Source: Apostichopus japonicus (lineage: Eukaryota > Echinodermata > Holothuroidea > Aspidochirotida > Stichopodidae). From it: a stretch of 64,000 nucleotides of DNA. Position 1 is the first letter of the stretch; each line of letters opens with the position of its first letter. Below the pieces are notes generated by a model. The model worked only from the letters and a program-made list of their open reading frames with translations. It was not told where the DNA came from and did no database searches. The translations under genes and the position numbers were made by a program. Positions 49,649 through 63,400 of this stretch are shown one piece after another. Location: positions 17,646,273-17,710,272 of the forward strand of contig NC_092572.1 in the NCBI RefSeq assembly GCF_037975245.1. The letters are read 5' to 3'.

Positions 49649-50557
49649 TCATTAACATATTCCAAATCCCGATATCGGTGATGATTGACATGTGAAGAAA
49701 CATCACGTGCAGTCACCTGATAAGGCTGGCGAATAATTAAATAGTTCCAAAATTACCAAGCTAGTTATCACATCATAAAGTATGTGTTCTATTCGTATAG
49801 TGTTTCTCATGTCATATCACTTTCGTATTGTTGTGTGCACCCTTCCCGCTAAAGCCTTAACTACGTAGCACGTTGTAATAAACACTAGTTAAATATACAC
49901 GAATTTTCTCAGTCATCTTTATCCATTAAGTCCTCTTGAGCCAACCAAAAACTACCCGCTAGTATCATACTAGCAAGCTAGCAAGGGTTTTCATCATGAT
50001 TATGTTTAAGGTAATTATGTACAACTACTTGCAAAAAGATTCGGTGTAATAATAAATGTGGAAATCTGATAGGTCAATAACGTGCAATTAACTCAATGCA
50101 AACTGGGTTAGCCTAGGCAAAGACTTGGAGCTATATAGGAATACTTTTAGCCAAATACACAAAGGCCGACAGTACGTACACAGATGTTAAAACCTACTGC
50201 AGTTACACCATGAACAAAGATGATATTGTTCTGCACTGAGGCCTACTGTAGGGTAACTTACGTTTTACTGTAGCTAAATATATACCCATGGGATTAACAA
50301 TTACAGTATTCAAGCTCAAATCATGCATTCCACGGTTTTTCAATTATTCAGCATATATTATGATATTGTATAAAATACGGAAGTTCCTAGTTCTATTTTG
50401 CTAGTAACTGTGTTCGATGTCAGCACCTGAGATTGTTATTCATGTTTCACCAACCATCCTTGAGTAATTGCTATTACCAGTCGAACATATTAATTGTCGT
50501 CTTCATTAGTAAATTGTTGCTGAAGTTTCGATACTACGACCAGTAATAATTGTAGCA

Positions 50558-53500
50558 ATGATGTCCGTTCTCTTGCTGTTTCTGATGGCTTTTCCGATGA
50601 CAAATGGTTTGCCTGCGTCACCGGTAATTAGTCATCTCTACGGGGTACACAGTCACGAGACATCTTCGACTATTAAAGATCAGCCAATGCCATGCGAGTA
50701 CCAAATTTCTGGTAAGTCTTTAATGATTGCTGTTTAATAAGCTTTACGCTATATTTTGCATAGGGTTGTAAACTAATTTCGCTCTCTTCTTATTATTAGG
50801 CATATAGAATAAGGTTAATTTTCCCGTGTACAACTTTTTTTAAGTTTTACCAAGTTGCATCGTTTACGACTTAGTTTGAGGTACCGGTAACTTTGGTCAA
50901 ACAGAATATGATTTTCAGGTAACTCGTCTCAATGACGTACGTAATGGGCGGGAGGTGGGGGAGATTTAGACTTATAATTAACGATCAAATTTATAGCACA
51001 AATCTGCCTCGCGAGAACGCGCTATTTCAGAAACCCTACCACCCACCACTCGCTCACCCTCCTAGTCTTCCTAATGGGGGTCGCCGTCAACGACATCAGG
51101 CCCGAACGTTCTTCTTTATACATTCATTGACTTGCTTCTGCATGGCCCTTCCATCAAGGTTCATGCCGCTATCCAAATCAGTGGTTGAATTGACACCGCC
51201 TCCTCTCTCTACTTTTAAAATCATAAACACCTTCACCGTTCATTGTCGTTCCTTTAATTATCAGTGCAGAATGGTACCTTCTTCAAAATAGAAGATCTTG
51301 TTAATTACTATCATAAGCTATACTATGAGAAGACCTAAAAGCCCTAAGATCTATACTATGCATAATTGCAAGCCCTATCAGCTATACTATGAGTATATGA
51401 GCTACATTATGAGCAGTTACCAGCCCTATAATCTATAATATGAGTATAATGAGTTATATTATGAGTTCTGTGAGCTATACTATGAAGAGCTACAATCCAT
51501 ATGAGCTACACTGTGAGTATGATGAGTTATATTATGAGTACTATGAGCTATACTATGATTAGTTACAAGCCATATGAGCTACACTATGAGTACTATGAGC
51601 TATGTATGAACAGTGTCCAGCCCGATGAGCTATACTATGAGTATTATGAGTTATATTATAAGTACAGAGGTATACTATGAATAGCTACAGCCCTATGAGC
51701 TACACAATGAGTACTATGAGCTACATTATGAGCAGTTTCCAGCCCGATGAGCTATACTATCTGTATTATGAGTTATATTATGAGTACTATGAGCTATACT
51801 ATGAATAGCTACAAGCCATATGAGCTACACTATGAGTACTATGAGCTATGTATGAACAGTTTCCAGCCCGATGAGCTATACTCTGAGTATTATGAGTTAT
51901 ATTATGAGTACTAAGAGCTATACTATGAATAGCTGCAAGCCATATGAGCTACACTATGAGTACAATGAGCTATGTGTGAACAGTTTCCAGCCCTATGAGC
52001 TATACTGTGAGTATTATGAGTTATATTATGAGAGCTATACTATGAATAGTTACAAGCCATATGAGCTACACTATGAGTACTATGAGCTACATTATGAGCA
52101 GTTACCAGCCTTATGAGCTATACTATGAGTATTATGAGTTATATTATGAGTACTATGAGCTACATTATGAGCAGTTACAAGCCCTATAAGCTACACTATG
52201 AGTACTATGAGCTACATTATGAGCAGTTACCAGCCCTTTGAGCTGTACTTTGAGTATCGTGAGTTTTATTATGAGTACTATGAGCTATACTATAAGTATT
52301 ATGAATTATATTATGAGTACTATGAGCTATACTATGAGTATTATGAGTTATATTATGAGTACTATGAACTATACTAATGAATATTTACAAGCCCTATGAG
52401 TTACACTATGAGTATTATGAGCTATTATGATGAGCAGTTACAAGCCCGATGAGCTATACTATGAGTATTACGAGTTATATTATGATTTCTGTGAGCTATA
52501 CTATGAATAGTTACAAGCCCGATGAGCTACACTATGAGTATCGTGAGTTATATTATGAGTACTTTGAGCTATACATGGGCTATACAATGAGCTTTACTGT
52601 AAAACTATAAGATATACCACGAGTAGACCAACAAGCCCTATTAGCTATACTATGAGCTATATATGAGCTATACTATGAGCTATATATGAGCTATACTATG
52701 AGCTATATATGAGCTATACTATGAGCTATATACTTTGAAAACTATAAGATGTACTATGAGTAGACTAGCAAGCCATATGAGCTCTACTATCAGCTATACT
52801 ATCAGCTATACTATGATTATTATGAGCTATACTATGACTACTCTGAGATATACATGAGCTATACTACGAGCTCTATTATGAATACTATAAGATATACTAT
52901 GAGTAGACCAACAAGCCCTATGAGCGACAACATAAGATATACTATTAGATGAGTAGTTACAAGCCCTATGAGATGTACTATGAGTACTATGAGCTATACA
53001 CATGAGCTATACTATAAGTACTATGAGCTATACCATAAATAGTTAAAAGCCATATGAGGTATAGTATGAACTACACTATAGAGTAGGCTCTGCGTGCGAG
53101 TACGAATAGACCATATTTGATTCGATAGCGTACGATATCTAAATAAAACGCTCAAGTTTCAAGTTGCTATCAACTCTCCGGTAGATGGTTATACATTTGT
53201 TAGGCCATGGCATTTCTTTGTCTTTTTGGTCAAAATTCGCATCACACCGGGAGTGTGCGGCGGTTCACCAACTAAATCCAGCTGCAAAACTCCAGGACTG
53301 AAGACGACCCAACACAACTCGACTGTAGTTACGAGGAAAATCGTGGATATATAGTCGTGCATTGTGCATGTGTGTTTAAGACTATAACTGATCATGACTT
53401 TGGTCAGTTTTATGTCGTATCGGCTTCGGTCTGGAACACTGAATAGCCTATATAGCGTTTTCGTCGAGACTGCTAGCCGTGCCGTGTGTACGGGTTCACA

Positions 53501-55719
53501 ACTAAAACTATACACGTTTTACAAATATAGCCATTGGTTACAACGGTTATACATTTTTCACGAAAAATCGGGTCGGGTCGGGTCGGGTCGGATCGGGTCG
53601 GGTACAGTCGTACAGTCTGCGACGGACTTAAAGCCGCCCAGTTTCAACAAATATAACCCATCAGTGGTTTGACAAATGTACATGTGACCTAAATGAGCTC
53701 CGTTCGTTAACAGCGGAACAGTCGTTGTGATTGCTCTTATACGTCGATCAGTGTTCCGAGGTCAGTTGTAAGTCCACCGGTGTTCACCGCGTTCCGCAAA
53801 CGAAGGCACGACGGTCAAGTTGAGAATTCGGGCAGTGTCTGGATGGCGAAAGGTTATATTTATGATAAACCAAGGCTGACTCCGCACTTTCTGATTTGTA
53901 TACTTTCTTTTTCCTAGGTCCTTGGATGGAAAACTTCAACTTTTCATTTACACCAAATCCGCCAAAAGTAGGAAGTCTCATCAAACTCGTTATCAATATG
54001 GTGTACCGTAAGTATACATGAAATTGATCATGATCTCCCTCCCCGCCCGCCACCTCTCCATACACAACAATCCAGAATGAACTGGAGATGTACGATTCGT
54101 CGACACTCTCCAGATATTCTACTTACTGCATGGTGCATTAGTTTTACTCGAACACAGACTCAGTAGTTGGTCAAATTTTAGCCGATTTTTATATCAGTTG
54201 ATTATTTCTCCCATTTATTTAAATTGGCAAGTTTGTTTAATCCGACCAGTGGTATCAGGTAGTCGGGCAGGAAATACGATAAGTTATTATTACTAACATT
54301 CAAATATGGCAATATTTTTCTCTTTCTGTTTTGGGTAAATTTGCAGCAAAGGACGTATGGTCAATCCGGGTATCATTGCAAGGCAGTGAACTACCTTTCA
54401 AAGTGGACAGAACAGTATGTGATTTGGCCAGGAGAAATGATTGGTGCCCTGCCAAGAAAGGAGGTAAATATTGCGCTGACCAATTAACGTCACGTAACTT
54501 TTAAAGAAGTTGTGAACAAGTTTGTTGTTGCAATGTTGATAACATCTGCAGAGAAACGAAGGAATTTCTTATGAAATTATGTAATACAAAATATTCCAAT
54601 CTTGAACTTACATAATACACATTTTGGAGGTTCTCAGCCGCAATATATCCAACGATAAGTTAAAACTTGGCAGGAAACTGCACAATTTCCTTTTCTGCTA
54701 TTCACACGATACAAACAGAAAACACATTAACTACTGTAAATATTTAAGTTTTGTACAAGAGTAAAATTTGGATCGTGTTATAAATCAGCTGCATGTGCTA
54801 TTAGGATTACAGAAAGAACTGAGGATACGTGTAACCCCAACAAATCTTCTAGCTTGATGCATTTGTTTGGATTACACATATCCTCGGTTCTTACTGTAAA
54901 CCTAATAGCACATGCTACGGATTTATCATATTTATCAGCATGATCCAGTATTTACTGTGGTAAAAAAAATCAGTGTGAATCGGTTTTGCATTTAAAAACC
55001 ATAACGTTGCACGACCCTGAAATAAGGTCAACAGTTTCAATACTGGGAATAGTAGTCCTCATACATATTGAATATAACTAGACACTATACTTGAAAATAA
55101 TATTGACCATTTATCCCGCTTTACAGATCACATTCACTTCGAGAAATTGTTTAACTTTACTTACCTTCCAAGGGTAAGTAAAATGTATTTTATCTGTAAC
55201 TATAACGTGTTAGGTGATGCCATACAGGCATAGTAGGCCAGGCAAATTTAGCCATCATACCACCCCACCCCCCCCCCCCTTCCTAAGTGTATATACATTT
55301 ATGTATATTTATATAAAAGATTTGAAGCTGTAGTATAAATATAAAAAAATATATATATACCCCAGTAGTTCACCGCTATATAGGGATCATTGCATGGTTT
55401 ACAATTGCGTGGGACAGTGTGGTGTCTGACTGGATATATACATACCCCAGTAGTTCACAGTTAATTAGGGATCGTGGAAAGAGCTAGGGAGATCAGTGCT
55501 ATTAACAATAAGGTCATTTGGTCAAAATCGTTCTTACCAAACGTGTTCCTGCATATTTCAAGTTCTATGTTAGATTGTTGGCCGTTTCATGTTCTTCTTT
55601 TCTTTCTTTCCTTCTTTTTACTTCTATAACAGGGGACATACTCTGTTGCCGGAGAACTTTTTATTCAAGATGACGAAAAAATTTTAACATTGGTCATGAA
55701 TAATTGCACTCTTTACTGA
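50558..55719 (+). CDS. Unit 6: secreted ML-domain protein with 4-codon deletion, 5 exons
   Basis: Exons 50558-50711, 53918-54007, 54347-54463, 55127-55173 and 55633-55719 give 164 residues. Exon 3 is 117 bp instead of 129: 12 bp are missing in frame, turning RVSLNATLQG into RVSLQG and removing the N-A-T glycosylation sequon next to the QGSEL turn. Exon 2 begins GPWMENFNFS rather than GPWMDHFN. Exon 4 is LFNFTYLP and exon 5 is VAGELF...TLY. Signal peptide, four ML cysteines and splice sites are intact. Intron 1 has the longest minisatellite of the array (about 1.8 kb). The tail after exon 3 is closed early by a stop (TSRNF then TAA). This is the last gene of the array; homology to the other units ends about 1.8 kb downstream. 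Confidence 0.75.
51310..53085. repeat. ATGAG minisatellite in intron 1 of unit 6 (longest)
   Basis: About 1.8 kb. Includes a local sub-array of ATATATGAGCTATACTATGA near 52645-52735 not seen in the other units. Confidence 0.9.
53570..53602 (+). repeat. GGGTC tandem repeat with G-quadruplex potential
   Basis: Six GGG runs separated mostly by TC, upstream of exon 2 of unit 6. Units 2-5 have fewer GGG runs at the same place. Confidence 0.7.
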
Positions 55720-56897
55720 TGACCCATATGATCGAAACGTATTAACTGTAACAGTGTATAGCTAACAGAAAGGTAATTAGAAAATGACCTTATTTTTCTC
55801 AACTTTTTCAACGTTAGCTAGTCATTGTTACAACGGATTTCACCACCCATGCCCAAAATAAACAGAGCCTGGCTATTATGTCGGTCACATCGCGTTCCGC
55901 TTACTTGACCAGTTCCAATCTCTGCCTGCAGATCGCAATGGTACCATGATGAATAATAGTATTCGTTCGTTATCATCGAGGAATAGATCTTATAAAGCAT
56001 AACTTTGAAGTTTCAAGCCGTGCTCAATGTAGGAATTACATACAAATTTCACCAGATTGCTGTAGTAAACGTTCTCCTTTCATTAGTTAGAAATAATTAT
56101 ATCTTTTAGCTGTCCTTTTAATTATAGCGATACAAGTAACTGAGTTTTTTGAGTGAAGTCCAGAAGAGAAGTAGTTTATCATAGGGTGAGATTATTTGCA
56201 CGATTACTTAGTGGCCCACACTTGGTAGCTAATATGTCGGATATTTCACAGTTTTTATCCCACAGAGATGCACTGAATAACCAATACAACTGCAGCCTCT
56301 CGTATGTACGATTCTAAAAGCTTCTTTAAAGAAGGTCACGAAAAGAAAACTGTTTTAAGAAGTGTCCCTAAATGCATTTACCTTACCCGTTCATGGTTCC
56401 CAATATGCCCAACAGATTGTCCTTGTGTAACTCTATTTGAGTGTGGGTCTCAGAGAAAATGACACTTACATAAGCCAGTAATAGCTGCATATAAACACGT
56501 TTCTAAATAAATATCTAAAAATAACAGGATTTAGTAGAGTCTGCAGCACACACCCGGGTCCGGAGTTCCTTTGCATTCGAGCCCGAGTTACACCAAAGTT
56601 ATGAAGACGAACTCCAAAATAGGTATATTCCATAGGCGTATATCAGCAGTAAATAAAAGCTGTTTTGCTAAGGTAATACAAAATGTTGTTAAGAGATACT
56701 CAGACAGTTTTGAATCAATAAACAAAATTAAGTTTCCAGATTTACTAACTCCGTTTAACCTTCTCTCTTCTCGTCTCTCGCCCGTTCCATTACTTAACGT
56801 AAACAAACGTAACCCACATATGTATGTATGTGTGTAAGGGTGTATGTATGTATGTATGTATGTATTTAAGATCCTCTTGCAAGCAGGAATCGCGTCT

Positions 56898-57004
56898 TGG
56901 GTCTGAGTGTTTGTGTCTTCAATTTTCCCCCTCTTCTATAGGGTCCTTGATGGGGACTTGAGTGTCCCTCCTGATCCCTTTCTTCACTAAACTAAACTAA
57001 ACAT
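56898..57004 (+). mobile_element. CR1-like LINE, extreme 3' end
   Basis: Same remnant as at 40505, ending in ACTAAACTAAAC. Confidence 0.6.
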
Positions 57005-57011
57005 TAATCTT

Positions 57012-57076
57012 GGAATGATTCAAACCAGGAACCTTATGATTGAAAGGCACCGACGTTAACCACTGAAGTAACACTC
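57012..57076 (-). repeat. tRNA-derived (SINE-like) element, decayed
   Basis: Copy of the element at 40619 with a further damaged A box. Confidence 0.5.
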
Positions 57077-58197
57077 ATAGAAGAATATGAAAACAAATGC
57101 TGTTATGTTTTGTCATTCGTTCGATAAACGAGATGAAATAAAAAATTTAAAAAGAGTTGTTGAAACGGTGATCAACTTATTAACAAAGTGATAACATTTT
57201 CAATACTAACATATATGTTCGAGGTACCACAACACCTTTAGAATCGTATTGGAACTCTTGCCAATTCAAGAATGAAAGTGTGTCGTGTGTGCTCTCAAGA
57301 TACCATCTTGTCACAAGTGGAGGGCTAAATTCAAAATTTCCCTGACTGATATCAATATGGGACTGAAGGATCTTATAAAGGATGGGTGCCTCCCTATGGT
57401 CGTTGAATCTGACTCCCATGTAGAGGGGTTTGTGACTTATCCCACAGTAAACAAAAGAAGTGTAGACATTCAATCGTGAATTCTGAGTCATATTTAAACT
57501 AAAAATTAAGTCTATATATTCAGGCGCGTGTCCAGGATTTTCTAACCCGGGGGGCGCGAATTACTATCTAAGCGGAGCGCCACCATAGGTTGGCGCGGAG
57601 CGTACAAGAAAATTTCTGGTTTTGATACCCCCCAGATGACCGGAAATGGCACTTCTCGGGCTTGAAAATGAGCAACCAGATGTACACTTTTGCCTGAGAA
57701 CCAAGTATTTCCCAAAAGTTGTTTCCATCCATAACCTTTTTGAAGATTGTCACCAGTCACACATCATGTTCGACCTGATTGCATGTCCTATGGATCATTG
57801 CTTTTGTAGGTTATTCTACGTCACGGCCCACAATATCCGAAAGCCTCACTTTTCAAGGTTTTAAGCCCATTACTTGTTGAGAATTTGAAAATTCACTTTT
57901 CTCGTGAATAAAATCACTTGAAAACATACCCATAGTGTTGCAAAAAATTCAATCTATAGACAACCAATATAGAAGAACCTCCTTGAACCCCTAACAGACA
58001 GGTCAAAATTGAACGAGTAAAGGAAAGTATGATGAAGAATGTTGGTGAGGAAATTTTCTAAAATTCCGACACAGTCAATTTATTGGTGTCCAAATATTGC
58101 AACCTCTTATAATGGCTTTTACAAAACTTGGTTGAAGGAACAGAAAAATAGCAGATATTTCCGATATCATGTATATCGAAACCGAACACTTCACTCA

Positions 58198-58625
58198 TAG
58201 GCGTAGGTCCCGTAGGAGGCGGGGGCTTCAGCCCCCCCCCCCCCAATTGTTTTCCCATTTTTTCGGGCACCTACTGAAAGAAAAATAAATAGCAATGAAT
58301 AGCTTAAAATGATCTCCTTGGTAATTAAAATAAAGTTGTAAGCTTGGCCGACATTACCTTTGTAAAAGAGAGTTTTGACATAAATGGATCTGTATGGTTT
58401 TTCTCCATCTACATAAGACATTTGGTTGTCTACATTAGCATCCGGCGGTATACTGTGGAACTTTCACGGACCGTGCGGTACACGATGCCATGCAATGTAA
58501 TGAGCGATGCTCGCTTATGTGATATTGGCATCGATACGTTGGACGCGCGCGAAGCGCGCGAAAAAATTTTGGCTTTTTTTCGGGCGAGTCATTACAGCCC
58601 CCAAATCCAATTGGGCTGCTACCTT
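58198..58625. mobile_element. MITE-like element related to 20676-21055
   Basis: Starts TAGGCGTAGG, contains a C-run and a GGGCTTCAGCCCC hairpin, and ends with CATTACAGCCCCCAAATCCA and GGGCTGCTACC, the complement of the left part of the element at 20676. The order is reversed relative to that copy. Includes the palindromic CGCGCGAAGCGCGCG at about 58545. Confidence 0.5.
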
Positions 58626-59281
58626 TGACTACACACATAGACAGTTTTTAGGCTGTTCATCGTGGACCATGCATTTCAATGCTCACTGATATGATGTTAT
58701 ATCTGCTCTTTGCTTTACAAATTCGAACAGGAGTGTAGCGAGTAATTGCCAAGGGAGGGGTGAAGCCTATAGGCAAACAATCTAAGCGAAGCGCCACCAT
58801 GAGTTGGCGCGAAGCGTACAAGAAAAATTTTGGCCGAAAATGCCTCCCAGATCGCTGGAAATGACACTTCCCAGGCCTTGTAAGTTGCATCTAAGCATTG
58901 TCTATTTTGAAATTACTAGCGATGTTATAAAGAAAATTTGTTCGGGGGGGGGAGTGCGGTCGCCCCCTTCCCGAAATGCGTCATGTTCCCCGACTCGGTC
59001 GAGTTCAAGACCAGCCACAGTTGGTTCCATATAGCACAATTGTACAATTGTTTAAGGCGGCCATACACACACGCGTTATGATAGACCATATATAGTATTT
59101 ATATAGATACATTAGTGAGAGAGGAAAAATGGAAACGTCAAAAATGGAGTTGTCGGTGTAAGGGGTAGGGTGAGGCGCACACCGCTCCGTAATCCTTGAT
59201 CTGTCGCTGGCTACCCTGTGTATATAATAGGGATCAGCGCTTTAACTATGACTGTTCCTCTTTCTCTTCCCGAGGTCTTGG

Positions 59282-59412
59282 CTCTCTTCTTCTCCCTCCT
59301 TTTCTCCTTTTTCTCTCTTTTTTCTTTTTCTTTTCCCTTCCTTTCTCTCCTCCTTTTCTTTTTTCCCCCTCCTTTTCCCTTTTTTCTTCTCTTTTTTTCT
59401 CCTCTTTTCCTT
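59282..59412 (+). repeat. 131-nt pure pyrimidine tract
   Basis: Every base from 59282 to 59412 is C or T. Predicted proteins over it (F/L/S-rich, or K/R/E-rich on the other strand) are low-complexity artefacts. Confidence 0.95.
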
Positions 59413-59458
59413 ACCCGGGGGGCGCGCGCCCCCAACGCCCCCCCTGGATACGCACCTG

Positions 59459-59898
59459 ATATTTGAATAATGTGACAACATTCCTCTGGTGGATTCATTA
59501 AAAACCATTTATTTTGCTAAAATAATCCACCCATACTCAAAAGTATCCATCATTTCTAGTGTCATGGGGGCTTCGATCGCTTCAAGGGCTTCATTTGAAA
59601 AAGATTGGTGCCGACTTAACCGATCCCAATGCAGTTACATAAAGGTTTAATAAAGGGTAGTTTTTTACGCTAGAAAATTAAAAATACTATATATCTGGGT
59701 CTTGACATTATGATTCTCGCTGAAGAAGGAGAAGTACTGGCTGTATATTTTTATGATTTACCAATAGATGTAGACGCAAAAGTTTTATAAAGTAAATAAG
59801 CAAAGCATGTTCACATAACAAAATGTAAAAAGAATCGAAAGTATGGCGTATACCAACATTGACTGTAAAAGATTATATAAACTTAATTTGTAAGCATT
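59459..59898. other. Non-coding stretch downstream of the lectin exon
   Basis: AT-rich. On the minus strand this would be the 3' UTR and downstream flank of the lectin gene. No open frame of note and no repeat recognised. Confidence 0.5.
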
Positions 59899-60338
59899 CT
59901 AACCTTCATATTCACAGATGTATCCAACAGATTTGAAACACGGCAAGTCCCTCCATATGAATACGCCATCTTTTGTGTTCATAGCATAGCACCCACTCTT
60001 TGAATTGAAGGTATCCTTTATATTAAAATGAAATGAGTGGAATTTCATCATGGAACCATCATCCCAATACAACGACTGGTTTAAGTCTACTCCTTCAAAA
60101 TTAGGATTACTCCATGTCGCTGAACGTGGAACCCCGTATGCACCTATCCAGTAGCTAGTGTCACTACCGTTTATGGCATTATGAAGGAAATCATTCTCCT
60201 GTTGGTTGTCTATGATGACAAGGTGAGAATAGTTTCCTTCACAACTAGCACGAACATCGCCGCGATTGGCTGGTGTGGTCGCATTTACTATCATATAGCA
60301 GGAACCGTTCAAAAAGGTATCGAAATTCCTTGGACAAT
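59899..60338 (-). CDS. C-type lectin-like domain, last exon
   Basis: Minus-strand exon beginning after TTCTATTTACAG and ending in TAG (59901-59899), about 145 residues. The start is phase-compatible with DCPRNF, the usual N-terminal cysteine of a long-form CTLD. Six cysteines (CPRN, SCYM, ASCEG, SGCYA, DLPC, YICEY) can form three disulfides. The WIGA core (standing for WIGL) and the final GYICEY strand are clear. The Ca-binding EPN or QPD motif is missing and WND is replaced by WRD, so calcium-dependent sugar binding is doubtful. Several N-glycosylation sequons (NGS, NAT, NYS, NGS, NQS). The signal-peptide exon should lie at higher coordinates but I could not identify it. It points toward the gene array but is not part of it. 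Confidence 0.85.
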
Positions 60339-60344
60339 CTGTAA

Positions 60345-63400
<3,056 letters not shown>

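Larger units (their letters stand above)
46516..50557. other. Type B spacer between units 5 and 6 (no LINE)
   Basis: Contains a tRNA-derived element, the conserved short segment, a Ty3/gypsy remnant and an uninterrupted foldback. The first 0.8 kb matches the sequence after unit 0 rather than after unit 1, pointing to exchange between units. A stretch at about 49755-49980 is absent from the other B spacers; nothing is recognised in it. Confidence 0.6.
55720..57520. other. Type A spacer after unit 6, truncated at the array's right edge
   Basis: Matches the spacer after unit 4 up to TCTATATATT at 57520, then homology stops abruptly where other copies continue into TATAAACACAAT. Confidence 0.65.
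57521..59458. mobile_element. GC-rich repeat patchwork bounded by 16-bp inverted termini
   Basis: Left end CAGGCGCGTGTCCAGG (57521-57536) and right end CCTGGATACGCACCTG (59443-59458) are inverted repeats with 14 of 16 matches. ATATT flanks both ends directly. Inside are two copies of the GCGGAGCG/GTACAAGAAAATTT repeat (57530-57700, 58775-58885), a TAGGCGTAGG element (58198-58625) and a pyrimidine tract. It may be one hAT-like non-autonomous element carrying later insertions, or unrelated repeats; no transposase is seen. Confidence 0.45.

Noticed and set aside
59211-59498. Lysine/arginine-rich and phenylalanine/serine-rich ORFs
   Set aside because: They translate the two strands of a pure pyrimidine tract; low complexity with no domain.
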